Assembly: GCF_014649375.1 (NCBI RefSeq) | Contig: NZ_BMSX01000007.1 | Coordinates: 186,001-250,000, forward strand | Reading direction: 5' to 3' | Length of the DNA: 64,000 bases | Origin: Streptomyces aurantiogriseus | Lineage (GTDB): Bacteria > Actinomycetota > Actinomycetes > Streptomycetales > Streptomycetaceae | In this document: positions 42,052-50,239 of the stretch, piece by piece | Layout of the letters: every line of letters begins with the position of its first letter | Position numbering within the stretch: the first letter of the stretch is position 1 | Notes under the pieces: model-generated | Databases searched by the model: none | Seen by the model: the letters and a program-made list of their open reading frames with translations, nothing else | What the model was told of the DNA's origin: nothing | Program-made: the position numbers and the translations under genes

Positions 42052-43013
42052 GACTCGATGTCCCCGAAGTGGTCCCAGCCGCCCTTGCTGGTCCAGGGCG
42101 CCCCGTCGACCGTCACCTGGGGCAGGGCGGAGGGGTTGAGGACCTCGCCGATCACCTTCCAGCGGGCCGGCAGCTTCACGTCCGGCGGGAAGGTCGCCAC
42201 GATCGCGTGGTCCTCTCCCCCGGTCAGCACCCACTGCATGGGGTCGACGCCGACGGCCTGCCCGATGTCGTTCATCTGCGACGGGATGTCGATCGCGCCG
42301 GAACGGATGTCGATACGGACCTTGCTGGCCTCCGCGATGTGCCCCAGGTCGGCGATCAGCCCGTCGCTCACGTCGCACATCGCGGTCGCGCCCAGCGCGG
42401 CGGCCGCCGGGCCGGCGTGGTACGGCGGCTCGGGGCGGCGGTGGGCCTCGACGAAGGCGCGGGGCGAGCGGAAGCCGCGGGAGAGGACCGCGTACCCGGC
42501 GGCGGACCAGCCCAGCCAGCCGGTCACCGCGACGAGGTCGCCGGGCTGGGCGCCTGCCCGGGTGATCGGTTCCTGGTTGCGCAGATCGCCGAGTGCGGTG
42601 ATCGACACCATGATCGTGTCGCCGCGTACGACGTCACCGCCGACCACCGAGGCACCGGCGACCTGGCACTCGTCGCGCAGGCCGTCCATCAGCTCGGTCG
42701 GCCAGGTCACCGGCAGTTCGGCGGGGACGACGAGGCCGAGCAGCAGGGCGGTCGGCACGGCGCCCATCGCGGCGATGTCGGCGAGGTTCTGCGCGGCGGC
42801 CTTGCGTCCCACGTCGTACGCCGTCGACCAGTCGCGACGGAAGTGCCGGCCCTCCAGCAGGATGTCGGTGCTGGCCACGACCCGGCGGTCGGGCGCGGCG
42901 ACCACCGCGGCGTCGTCACCGGGTCCGACCCGGACCGCCGGGGTGGTGGTGAGACGGGAGGTGAGCTCCCTGATGAGCCCGAACTCCCCGAGCTCACCAA
43001 CAGTGCCCTTCAT
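42048..43013 (-). CDS. thiL: Thiamine-monophosphate kinase ThiL
   Basis: ThiL converts thiamine monophosphate to thiamine diphosphate. The 321-residue protein has VRVGPGDDAAVV, STDILLEGRHFRRDW, QNLADIAAMGA, the metal/ATP residues GDVVRGDTIMVSITALG and CDVSDGLIADLGHIAEAS. ATG at 43013 begins MKGTVGELGEFGLI; the longer open frame upstream is spurious. No thiamine riboswitch was recognised in front of it. It is divergent from the Lrp-type gene and coupled to thiD. Confidence 0.95.
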   Translation of the reverse strand: MKGTVGELGEFGLIRELTSRLTTTPAVRVGPGDDAAVVAAPDRRVVASTDILLEGRHFRRDWSTAYDVGRKAAAQNLADIAAMGAVPTALLLGLVVPAELPVTWPTELMDGLRDECQVAGASVVGGDVVRGDTIMVSITALGDLRNQEPITRAGAQPGDLVAVTGWLGWSAAGYAVLSRGFRSPRAFVEAHRRPEPPYHAGPAAAALGATAMCDVSDGLIADLGHIAEASKVRIDIRSGAIDIPSQMNDIGQAVGVDPMQWVLTGGEDHAIVATFPPDVKLPARWKVIGEVLNPSALPQVTVDGAPWTSKGGWDHFGDIES

Positions 43014-43219
43014 CGCCCTTGCTCCCCTTCTGTCCCTGTCCGTGCCCGGTCGCGCGTCACCAGTGTCCTCGATACGGTCGAGATGACCGTCAACTTCTGT
43101 CGTGCCTGCACCCCGGCGCGCGAGCCGTGGTCCCCGCAGGTCTCCCCGCGGCGAGCGGCGACGCGATACCGTGGCGTTCCTTTTCCCCACATGATCCTCG
43201 TGGCCGCCCTGGAGGTTCC

Positions 43220-43453
43220 GTGGTACAGGCGTACATCCTGATCCAGACGGAGGTCGGCAAGGCGTCGACCGTCGCCGAGACGATCAGCAAGATCCCTGGG
43301 GTCGTCCAGGCCGAGGACGTCACGGGCCCGTACGACGTCATCGTGCGGGCCCAGGCCGACACGGTGGACGACCTCGGCCGCATGGTGGTCGCCAAGGTCC
43401 AACAGGTGGACGGGATCACTCGTACCCTGACCTGCCCGGTCGTGCATCTGTAG
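43220..43453 (+). CDS. Stand-alone Lrp/AsnC ligand-binding (RAM) domain protein
   Basis: This 77-residue protein, VVQAYILIQTEVGKASTVAE from GTG at 43220 with GGAGG upstream, is a RAM domain without the HTH part: IPGVVQAEDVTGPYDVIVRA and GRMVVAKVQQVDGITRTLTC are typical. It probably senses an amino acid and pairs with another Lrp protein or acts as an oligomer. It is widely conserved beside thiL in actinobacteria. The next gene follows after 20 bp. Confidence 0.9.
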   Translation: MVQAYILIQTEVGKASTVAETISKIPGVVQAEDVTGPYDVIVRAQADTVDDLGRMVVAKVQQVDGITRTLTCPVVHL

Positions 43454-43473
43454 CCCCCGTCTACCCTTGGCCG

Positions 43474-43956
43474 GTGAACCTTTTCCGTCACCGGCCAATT
43501 GTTCTGCCCCCGCTCGCCCTCCTGCTCGCTGCGGTGGGCTGCTCCTCAGCAGACGGTGACGCGTCGGCGGCGGTTCCCAGCCCCTCGGCAACGGTCACCA
43601 AGCTGTGCCGGAACCTGGACGAGGCGCTGCCGTCCGACGTGGACGACCTCGACCGCCGGGATCCCTCACCCGCGTCCGCGCTGACCGCGGGCTGGGGGAA
43701 CCCGGCGATCATACTGCGCTGCGGGGTCGAACGGCCCGCGAAGATGAGCGATCCCGAGGCCGACGGGGTGGAGGTGAACGATGTGGGGTGGCTCCTGGAG
43801 AAGCAGGAGAACGGGTCCTTCCGGTTCACTACGGCACTGCGCAGGGCGTATGTCGAGGTCACGATCCCCGAGGACCGTACGGCCGACGGCATGGCACCGC
43901 TCGTCGATCTGGCCGCCGCCATCAAGAAGGCGATCCCCAAAGGGATCGCCGACTAG
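43474..43956 (+). CDS. DUF3515-type lipoprotein
   Basis: This 160-residue protein has a signal peptide and lipobox (LLAAVGCSS, Cys23), then a DUF3515-like domain with LCRNLDEALP, a WGNPAIILRCGVERPA motif and WLLEKQ. It is predicted to be anchored outside the membrane; function unknown. GTG at 43474 is the start. It follows the RAM-domain gene after 20 bp and converges with ddl through a repeat array. Confidence 0.85.
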   Translation: MNLFRHRPIVLPPLALLLAAVGCSSADGDASAAVPSPSATVTKLCRNLDEALPSDVDDLDRRDPSPASALTAGWGNPAIILRCGVERPAKMSDPEADGVEVNDVGWLLEKQENGSFRFTTALRRAYVEVTIPEDRTADGMAPLVDLAAAIKKAIPKGIAD

Positions 43957-43979
43957 ATCACCCTGACCGGACCGACCCT

Positions 43980-44073
43980 GACCGGATCAACGCCGGCACC
44001 CGGTCAACGCCGACCGGATCAACGCCGCACCCGGTCAACGCCGGCACCCGGTCAACGCCGACCGGATCAACGC
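43980..44073. repeat. 31-32 bp tandem repeat overlapping the ddl stop
   Basis: Units start at 43980 (32 bp) and 44012 (31 bp), then a 17-bp half unit (44043-44059) and a final partial unit from 44060. The words GACCGGATCAACGCC and CACCCGGTCAACGCC alternate. The last unit contains the ddl stop codon (44067-44069, TGA on the minus strand) and its final codons. Confidence 0.85.
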
Positions 44074-45224
44074 AGGCCGGTCGAGCGGCGCAGCGCCGCC
44101 TGCACCAGGCGGTCCACCAGCTCCGGGTAGCTGATCCCGCTCGCCTGCCACATCTGCGGGTACATCGAGATCGGCGTGAAGCCCGGCATCGTGTTGATCT
44201 CGTTGATCACGAACTCCCCGTCCTCCGTGAGGAAGAAGTCCGCGCGAACCAGCCCCTCGCAGGACGCCGCCTCGAAGGCGTCCACCGCCAGCCTGCGGAC
44301 CTCGGCGGTCTCCTCGGGCGTCAGCGGGGCCGGGACGATCCCCGGGGTGGAGTCGATGTACTTGGCCTCGAAGTCGTAGTACGCGTGCGCCTCCGGAGGC
44401 GGGATCTCGGCCGGTACGGAGGCCCTCGGCCCGTCCTCGAACTCCAGCACGCCGCACTCGATCTCGCGGCCGCGCAGCGCCGCCTCGACGAGGATCTTCG
44501 GGTCGTGCCGCTGGGCCTCGGCGATCGCCTCGTCGAGCCCCGACAGGTCGTCGACCTTGGTGATCCCGATCGACGAACCCGCGCGCGCGGGCTTCACGAA
44601 GAGCGGCCAGCCGTGCTCGCCGGCGAAGTCGATGATCTTCTTACGGGCGGCCGGCTCGTCCTGCTGCCACTCGCGCGGCCGGATCACCACGTACGGGCCC
44701 ACCTTCAGCCCGAAGGAGGTGAACACCCGCTTCATGTACTCCTTGTCCTGGCCGACGGCCGAGGCGAGCACGCCCGAGCCCACGTACGGGACGCCGGAGA
44801 GCTCCAGCAGACCCTGGAGGGTGCCGTCCTCGCCGTAGGGGCCGTGCAACACCGGGAAGACGACGTCGACCTCGCCGAGCGCCTTGGGCACCGATCCGGG
44901 CTCGGTGTAGACGACTTCGCGGTTCGCGGGGTCGACGGGGAGCACCACGCCGCCCTCCTGCGACTCGGCGAGCTCCTCGACGCTGGGCGTGCGGCGGTCG
45001 GTGATCGCCATGCGCTCCGGAGCGTCGGCGGTGAGCGCCCACCGGCCGTCCCGGGTGATGCCGATCGGCAGGACCTCGTACTTGGTCCGGTCGATGGCCT
45101 TGAGGACGGCGCCGGCGGTGACCACGGAGATCCCGTGTTCGGAGCTGCGGCCGCCGAACACGACGGCCACGCGCGGCTTGCGAGACGGCTGCTCAGGGCT
45201 CTGGGGGAGGTTCTCGGTGCTCAT
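44067..45224 (-). CDS. ddl: D-alanine--D-alanine ligase
   Basis: Ddl makes the D-Ala-D-Ala dipeptide for peptidoglycan. The 385-residue ATP-grasp enzyme has VFGGRSSEHGISVVTAG, LHGPYGEDGTLQGLLE, FVKPARAGSSIGITKV, the KYIDSTPGIVPAPL loop and the metal site RADFFLTEDGEFVINEINTM. Nothing indicates a D-Ala-D-Lac (Van-type) variant. It is followed in the same direction upstream by gpsA, and its stop is embedded in a tandem repeat. Confidence 0.96.
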   Translation of the reverse strand: MSTENLPQSPEQPSRKPRVAVVFGGRSSEHGISVVTAGAVLKAIDRTKYEVLPIGITRDGRWALTADAPERMAITDRRTPSVEELAESQEGGVVLPVDPANREVVYTEPGSVPKALGEVDVVFPVLHGPYGEDGTLQGLLELSGVPYVGSGVLASAVGQDKEYMKRVFTSFGLKVGPYVVIRPREWQQDEPAARKKIIDFAGEHGWPLFVKPARAGSSIGITKVDDLSGLDEAIAEAQRHDPKILVEAALRGREIECGVLEFEDGPRASVPAEIPPPEAHAYYDFEAKYIDSTPGIVPAPLTPEETAEVRRLAVDAFEAASCEGLVRADFFLTEDGEFVINEINTMPGFTPISMYPQMWQASGISYPELVDRLVQAALRRSTGLR

Positions 45225-45282
45225 ATCGGCTTGAGAGTACCCGGTGGTAGGGCCCGGAGACAGCGTCGACTCAGGGGGTTGC

Positions 45283-46293
45283 TCAGCGTCGTTCGGGCTT
45301 CGCGCTGCGCGACATCAGCTCCTTCAACGCCACCACCGGTGGCTTGCTTTCGTGCACGATGCCCACGACCGTCTCCGTGATGGGCATGTCGACGCCGTGC
45401 CGGCGCGCCAGATCCAGCACCGACTCACAGGACTTGACGCCCTCGGCGGTCTGCTTGGTGACCGCGATGGTCTCCTGCAGGGTCATGCCCTTGCCGAGGT
45501 TGGTGCCGAAGGTGTGGTTGCGGGACAGCGGCGAGGAGCAGGTCGCCACCAGGTCGCCGAGTCCGGCGAGTCCGGAGAAGGTGAGCGGGTCGGCGCCCAT
45601 CGCCAGGCCGAGCCGCGTGGTCTCGGCGAGGCCGCGGGTGATCAGCGAGCCCTTGGCGTTGTCGCCGAGCCCCATGCCGTCCGCGATGCCGACGGCGAGC
45701 CCGATGACGTTCTTCACCGCGCCGCCCAGCTCGCAGCCCACCACGTCGGTGTTGGTGTACGGGCGGAAGTACGGCGTGTGGCAGGCGGCCTGGAGGCGCT
45801 GGGCGACAGTCTCGTCGGTGCAGGCGACCACGGCCGCGGCCGGCATGCGCGAGGCGATCTCCCGCGCGAGGTTGGGCCCGGTGACGACGGCGACACGGTC
45901 CCGGCCCACCTTGGCGACGTCCTCGATGACCTCGCTCATCCGCATGGTCGTACCGAGTTCGACGCCCTTCATCAGCGAGACGAGGACGGTGTCCGGGGCG
46001 AGCAGCGGGTGCCATTCGGCGAGGTTGGCGCGCAGGGTCTGCGAGGGGATCGCGAGCACGGTGAAGTCGGCGTCGCGGGCGGCCTCGGCGGGGTCGGCGG
46101 TGGCGCGCAGGTTCTCGGGGAGTTCGACACCCGGGAGGTAGTCGGGGTTGGTCCGCGTGGAGTTGACCGCGTCGGCGAGCTCGGCGCGGCGCGCCCAGAG
46201 CGTCACCTCGCAGCCCGCGTCGGCCAGGACCATGCCGAAGGCGGTGCCCCACGATCCGGTGCCGAAGACGGCCGCCTTGACGGGCTTGCTCAC
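45283..46293 (-). CDS. gpsA: NAD(P)H-dependent glycerol-3-phosphate dehydrogenase GpsA
   Basis: GpsA makes sn-glycerol-3-phosphate for phospholipid synthesis. The 336-residue protein has the Rossmann start AAVFGTGSWGTAFGMVLADAG, VTGPNLAREIA, the catalytic GGAVKNVIGLAVGIADGMGL and GLGDLVATCSSPLSRN. GTG at 46293 overlaps the stop of the acyltransferase gene (GTGA), so the two phospholipid genes are translationally coupled. Confidence 0.96.
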   Translation of the reverse strand: MSKPVKAAVFGTGSWGTAFGMVLADAGCEVTLWARRAELADAVNSTRTNPDYLPGVELPENLRATADPAEAARDADFTVLAIPSQTLRANLAEWHPLLAPDTVLVSLMKGVELGTTMRMSEVIEDVAKVGRDRVAVVTGPNLAREIASRMPAAAVVACTDETVAQRLQAACHTPYFRPYTNTDVVGCELGGAVKNVIGLAVGIADGMGLGDNAKGSLITRGLAETTRLGLAMGADPLTFSGLAGLGDLVATCSSPLSRNHTFGTNLGKGMTLQETIAVTKQTAEGVKSCESVLDLARRHGVDMPITETVVGIVHESKPPVVALKELMSRSAKPERR

Positions 46294-47072
46294 GTGCTGC
46301 TCTCCCCTTCTCGGACGGTCGACCGACCGGGCTGCGTCTGTGCCTGCGTCTGGCGCCGCTGCTCGATCCGCTCCCGGCGCGGGTCGTAGGGCGTGTCGGG
46401 CGCCTTCTCGCCGCGGATCTCCTCCAGCTGGCGGGTGATGGCGGCCATGATGACCTCCGTCGCCTCCTTCAGCAGCTCGGGAGTCATCTCCTTGCCGTAG
46501 AACCGCGTGAGGTCCACGGGCGGGCCGGCGAGGACGTGGTGGGTCTTGCGCGGAAGGAGATTGGGTTTCTTGGCGTAGGGCGGCAGCAGTTCGTTGGCGC
46601 CCCACTGCGCGATCGGGATCACCGGGCACTTGGTCTGCAGGGCGACACGCGCGGCGCCGGTCTTGGCGGTCATGGGCCAGCCGTCCGGGTCGCGGGTGAG
46701 GGTGCCCTCGGGGTAGAAGGCGACGCACTCGCCGCGCTCCACGGCGTCGATCGCCGCCCGGAAGGCGCTGAGCGCGTCCGTGCTCTCGCGATAGACGGGG
46801 ATCTGCCCGGTGCCGCGCATCGCGGCGCCCACGAATCCCTTCTTGAAAAGCCCGCTCTTCGCCAGAAATCGCGGCACTCTTCCGGTGTTGTACTGGTAGT
46901 GCGCGTATGCGAAGGGATCGGCGTGCGAATTATGGTTCACCGCGGTGATAAATCCGCCCTCGGCCGGAATGTGTTCCATTCCGCGCCAGTCCCGCTTGAT
47001 CAGAACCACCAGCGGTGGTTTGCAGAGAACCGCTGCGAAGCGGTACCAGAAGCCGATTCTGCGGCGGGACAC
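46290..47072 (-). CDS. 1-acyl-sn-glycerol-3-phosphate acyltransferase (PlsC family)
   Basis: This 260-residue acyltransferase has the block I NHNSHADPFAY motif (an NHxxxxD variant), block III VAFYPEGTLTRD and block IV CPVIPIAQWGA. It would acylate lysophosphatidate at the membrane. The C-terminus is a Gln/Arg/Thr-rich tail. GTG at 47072 has GAGGAAGG about 8 bases upstream. It is coupled to gpsA and divergent from cofC. Codon use around 46860-47010 is slightly AT-richer than its neighbours. Confidence 0.92.
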   Translation of the reverse strand: MSRRRIGFWYRFAAVLCKPPLVVLIKRDWRGMEHIPAEGGFITAVNHNSHADPFAYAHYQYNTGRVPRFLAKSGLFKKGFVGAAMRGTGQIPVYRESTDALSAFRAAIDAVERGECVAFYPEGTLTRDPDGWPMTAKTGAARVALQTKCPVIPIAQWGANELLPPYAKKPNLLPRKTHHVLAGPPVDLTRFYGKEMTPELLKEATEVIMAAITRQLEEIRGEKAPDTPYDPRRERIEQRRQTQAQTQPGRSTVREGESST

Positions 47073-47237
47073 GCGGACACCTTCCTCTAGGACTTCCCTG
47101 ACTTCCCTCCGGGGCCAGGGGGCCGCACAAGTGTCGCCCCGGGCCGCCGGTCTGTCGAGAACACCGTACGCCCCGACTGAGCTGCCGCCGGAAGGGCCGG
47201 GTGACAATGGCCGCGACGAGAGAGGGACGGTACACCG

Positions 47238-47876
47238 GTGCAGTGGAGCTTGGTCATACCCCTGAAGCCCTTGGCACTGGCCAAGAGCAGGCTCGCGGAC
47301 ACCGCGGCCGACGGGCTGCGCCCCGGACTCGCCCTCGCCTTCGCCCAGGACACGGTGGCCGCCGCCCTGGCCTGCCCGGCGGTGCGGGATGTGGCAGTCG
47401 TCACGGACGACGCGCTGGCCGGTCGCGAGCTGGCGGCACTGGGCGCCCGCATCGTCCCCGACCAGCCAAGCTCCGGCCTGAACGCCGCTCTCACGCACGC
47501 GGCGGCCGTCGTACGCGCCACGCGCCCCGACAGCGCGCTCGCCGCCCTGAACGCCGATCTTCCCGCCCTCCGCCCGCTGGAATTGGCCCGGGTCCTGGAC
47601 GCGGCCGAGGAATTCCCTCGCGCTTTTCTCCCCGATGCGGCCGCAATCGGTACGACCCTTCTCGCGGTGGCCCCCGGCCATGAATTGCTCCCCGCGTTCG
47701 GCACCGATTCCCGCGCCCGCCACCGCGCCTCCGGAGCCGCGGAACTCCGCCTCGACACGGTGGATTCCGTACGCCAGGACGTGGACACCGGCGAGGACCT
47801 GCGGGCGGCCCTGGCCCTGGGCGTGGGCCCCCGGACGGCCGCGGCGGCCACGCGCCTGCTGATTCCGGGGCAGTAG
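47238..47876 (+). CDS. cofC: 2-phospho-L-lactate/phosphoenolpyruvate guanylyltransferase (coenzyme F420)
   Basis: CofC/FbiD transfers GMP to a three-carbon acid phosphate in F420 synthesis. The 212-residue nucleotidyltransferase-like protein has VIPLKPLALAKSRLAD, VVTDDALA, NAALTHAAAVV, LNADLPALRP and the C-terminal DVDTGEDLRAALALGVGPRT, all CofC hallmarks. GTG at 47238 is the start. It is divergent from the plsC-type gene, an arrangement common in Streptomyces. Confidence 0.93.
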   Translation: MQWSLVIPLKPLALAKSRLADTAADGLRPGLALAFAQDTVAAALACPAVRDVAVVTDDALAGRELAALGARIVPDQPSSGLNAALTHAAAVVRATRPDSALAALNADLPALRPLELARVLDAAEEFPRAFLPDAAAIGTTLLAVAPGHELLPAFGTDSRARHRASGAAELRLDTVDSVRQDVDTGEDLRAALALGVGPRTAAAATRLLIPGQ

Positions 47877-47886
47877 GCTGCGGACC

Positions 47887-48090
47887 ATGCAGGCCACCGC
47901 GTACACGTACGACCCCGATACCCGCAGCGGACAGGTGCTGCTGGACGACGGCACCCCGGTGCCCTTCGACGCGCCGGCGTTCGACGCGGGCGGGCTGCGA
48001 CTGCTGCGGCCCGGGCAGCGGGTGCGGATCGAGACCGAGGGCGAGGGGGACGCCCGGCGCATCACCCTGGTGACCCTGCAGACCTTCTGA
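47887..48090 (+). CDS. Small OB-fold/cold-shock-like protein
   Basis: This 67-residue protein, MQATAYTYDPDTRSGQVLLD at its start, then DGTPVPFDAPAFDAGGL and RLLRPGQRVRIETEGE, reads like a degenerate cold-shock/OB fold. It starts 10 bp after cofC and is presumably co-transcribed. Its last codons and stop (CAGACCTTCTGA) form the first unit of a tandem repeat. Confidence 0.75.
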   Translation: MQATAYTYDPDTRSGQVLLDDGTPVPFDAPAFDAGGLRLLRPGQRVRIETEGEGDARRITLVTLQTF

Positions 48091-48214
48091 ACCCGAAGAC
48101 CTTCTGCACTCTGAGGGCCTTCTGCACTCTGATGGCCTTCTGAACCGGAAGACCTTCTGCACTCTGAGGGCTTTTTGAACTCTGAAGGCCTTCCGGACCC
48201 CGAAGATCTTCCGA
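48081..48214. repeat. 17-20 bp tandem repeat starting at a stop codon
   Basis: About eight imperfect units of the type GACCTTCTGCACTCTGAGG run from the stop codon of the OB-fold gene (TGA 48088-48090) to about 48214, decaying toward the right. Each unit repeats the word CTTCTG or CTTTTTG and many repeat the stop TGA. Confidence 0.85.
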
Positions 48215-48222
48215 ACACACCG

Positions 48223-48253
48223 CGGGCCGGACTCCGAGAGGGAGTCCGGCCCG
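48223..48253. terminator. Bidirectional terminator between the OB-fold gene and hupS
   Basis: CGGGCCGGACTCC (48223-48235) and GGAGTCCGGCCCG (48241-48253) form a 13-bp perfect stem with loop GAGAG. No T tract follows, as usual in Streptomyces. Confidence 0.82.
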
Positions 48254-48281
48254 GCGCGTGAGTGCCCCTGAACCCTTGCGC

Positions 48282-48944
48282 CTAGCGGGCAGTGGTCTTC
48301 TTGGCGGTGGTCTTGCGCGCGGTCGACTTCTTGGCGGGGGCCTTGGTGGCCGTCGCCTTCTTCGCCGGCGCCTTCTTGGCGGTGGTCTTCTTGGCCGCGG
48401 CGGTCTTGGCCGTCGTGGTCTTCTTGGCGGCCGCCGTCGTCTTCTTGGTGGTGGCCTTCTTCGCGGTCGTCTTCTTGGCGGCGGCCGTGGTCTTCTTCGC
48501 GGCGGCCGTCGTCTTCTTCGTCGGGGCGGCCTTCTTCGCGGCGGCCGTCGCCCTCTTCGACGGGGCGGCCTTCTTCGCGGCGGCCTTCTTGACCGTCGCG
48601 GCGGCACCGCCGGTCAGGCTGCCCTTGGGGGCCTTCTTGACGGCGACCTCGCCACCGCGCGGCAGCTTCTTCGAGCCGCTCACCAGGTCCTTGAAGCCCT
48701 GGCCTGCACGGAAGCGCGGAACGGACGTCTTCTTGACCCGAACCCGCTCGCCCGTCTGGGGGTTACGGGCGTAACGCGCCGGACGGTCGACCTTCTCGAA
48801 CGAGCCGAAGCCGGTGACCGAGACCCTCTCCCCCGCGACGGTCGCGCGGACGATGGCGTCCAGGACCGCGTCGACCGCGTCGGCGGCCTGCTGGCGGCCG
48901 CCCAGCTTGTCGGCAATCGCTTCTACGAGCTGCGCCTTGTTCAC
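48282..48944 (-). CDS. hupS: HU-family nucleoid protein with lysine-rich tail (HupS)
   Basis: The N-terminal 95 residues are a canonical HU domain: MNKAQLVEAIADKLGG, TVAGERVSVTGFGSFEKVDR and ARNPQTGERVRVKKTSVPRF with the DNA-intercalating arm. The remaining 120 residues are histone H1-like Lys/Ala/Thr repeats (units such as TTAAAKK and TTAKKA). This two-part form is the sporulation-associated HupS of Streptomyces, which compacts spore DNA. It is monocistronic with a terminator on its 3' side. Confidence 0.96.
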   Translation of the reverse strand: MNKAQLVEAIADKLGGRQQAADAVDAVLDAIVRATVAGERVSVTGFGSFEKVDRPARYARNPQTGERVRVKKTSVPRFRAGQGFKDLVSGSKKLPRGGEVAVKKAPKGSLTGGAAATVKKAAAKKAAPSKRATAAAKKAAPTKKTTAAAKKTTAAAKKTTAKKATTKKTTAAAKKTTTAKTAAAKKTTAKKAPAKKATATKAPAKKSTARKTTAKKTTAR

Positions 48945-49081
48945 GTCTTCCCCTTCGGAGACATCGCCAGAACGAAAGTGTTCAAGCTTTTTCGCACGTT
49001 AGGCAGATATATACCGCAAATCAAACACGAAACGGGCTAATCACCCTTGTGCCGCAACGAACTCGGCTGCCCCGGAGGCGA

Positions 49082-49312
49082 TCAGCGCTCCTCTTCGGGC
49101 ATTCGCCCCTCGTCGAGGTCCGCCATGAACCGCTCCAGTCGCCTTGCCGCATCGGCGAGATCGTGCTTGGCCGCGGCCGTAATGACCAGCAGCTTCCGGG
49201 TCAGCGCCATCCGTACGCCCTCCGGGACTTGCAGTGCGCGCACCCTTGCGTGCGCTTCCTTGAGTTGGTTCGCGACCGCCGTATAGAGCTCGAGTTGGCC
49301 GTCGTGTTCCAT
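49082..49312 (-). CDS. Small conserved helical protein
   Basis: This 76-residue protein starts MEHDGQLELYTAVANQLKEA and contains ALTRKLLVITAAAKHDLADA, ending acidic EGRMPEEER. It is predicted to be all-helical. Proteins of this type occur between hupS and leuD in Streptomyces; function unknown. ATG at 49312 was chosen because the upstream frame is Arg/Pro-rich and implausible. Confidence 0.7.
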   Translation of the reverse strand: MEHDGQLELYTAVANQLKEAHARVRALQVPEGVRMALTRKLLVITAAAKHDLADAARRLERFMADLDEGRMPEEER

Positions 49313-49639
49313 GCACAGATTGTGCCATCTGGGGCGAGTTGTCGCCCGCTCAGGGGGCAACTGCCGCCTCAGACGGCCGTCCGGGCATCGCCGGAAGCCG
49401 CGTCCACACAGGGCGCGTACCCCGGCAACCACCTGCTTAACGTGGGAAGTTGGGAGGAAGCGTGAGGACTGGCGGGGCCGAACGGGTGCAGACATGGCCG
49501 TACCCCCGATCAGGTCGATCGGGGGTACGGAGGGTGTCTCGCGGTGGCCGAAACTCGACTGGTTGCCACGCGGATCCGGTGCGGATCAGTCGCGGACGGA
49601 CATCGATCAGACGCCGACCGGACGTGGATCGGACGTGGA
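49313..49639. other. Intergenic region between leuD and the small helical protein gene
   Basis: These 327 bases hold the leuD terminator (49498-49530), short direct repeats next to the leuD stop and, to the left, the presumed promoter of the small gene. No coding frame is supported. Confidence 0.6.
49498..49530. terminator. Hairpin downstream of leuD
   Basis: CCGTACCCCCGATC (49498-49511) pairs perfectly with GATCGGGGGTACGG (49517-49530) around loop AGGTC, a 14-bp stem without T tract. It lies 110 bp past the leuD stop. Confidence 0.8.
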
Positions 49640-49650
49640 TCAGACCTGGA
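49568..49650. repeat. Short imperfect direct repeats at the leuD stop
   Basis: The 11-mer GGACGTGGATC occurs twice in tandem (about 49619-49641), preceded by looser copies of GGATCAG and GATCAGAC at 49570-49612. The leuD stop codon (49640-49642, TGA on the minus strand) lies in the last unit. Confidence 0.6.
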
Positions 49651-50233
49651 GCGTCCGCGGCTTGTACGACGGGCGCTTGGCCTCGTACGCGGCGATGTCG
49701 GCCTCGTTCTGGAGGGTGATGGAGATGTCGTCCAGCCCGTTCAGCAGCCGCCAGCGGGAGTTCTCGTCCAGCTCGAAGGCGGCGGTGATGCCCTCGGCCC
49801 GCACCTCACGCGCCTCAAGGTCCACAGTGACCTCAGCCTGCGCGTCCTTCTCGGTGAGCTCCCACAGCGCGTCCACGATCTTCTGCTCCAGAACCACCGT
49901 GAGCAGGCCGTTCTTCAGCGAGTTGCCGCGGAAGATGTCGGCGAAGCGGGAGGAGATCACGGCCTTGAAGCCGTAGTTCTGCAGCGCCCAGACGGCGTGC
50001 TCACGGGAGGAGCCGGTGCCGAAGTCGGGACCGGCGACCAGGACGGTCGCGCCCTGCCGCTCGGGCCGGTTGAGGATGAAGTTCTCGTCCTTGCGCCAGG
50101 CCTCGAACAGCCCGTCCTCGAAACCGTCCCGCGTGACCTTCTTGAGCCAGTGAGCAGGGATGATCTGGTCGGTGTCGACGTTGGAGCGGCGCAGCGGGAC
50201 GGCCCGGCCGGTGTGCGTGGTGAATGCTTCCAT
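49640..50233 (-). CDS. leuD: 3-isopropylmalate dehydratase small subunit LeuD
   Basis: With LeuC it isomerises 2- to 3-isopropylmalate in leucine synthesis. The 197-residue swivel domain has RRSNVDTDQIIPAHWLK and the GPDFGTGSSREHAVWAL substrate-binding motif. It starts 6 bp after the leuC stop, so it is tightly coupled. The stop overlaps a short repeat array. Confidence 0.97.
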   Translation of the reverse strand: MEAFTTHTGRAVPLRRSNVDTDQIIPAHWLKKVTRDGFEDGLFEAWRKDENFILNRPERQGATVLVAGPDFGTGSSREHAVWALQNYGFKAVISSRFADIFRGNSLKNGLLTVVLEQKIVDALWELTEKDAQAEVTVDLEAREVRAEGITAAFELDENSRWRLLNGLDDISITLQNEADIAAYEAKRPSYKPRTLQV

Positions 50234-50239
50234 GACTGA

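Noticed and set aside
42048..43219. Thiamine (TPP) riboswitch before thiL
   Set aside because: No TPP-aptamer-like conserved words were seen in the thiL-RAM gap.
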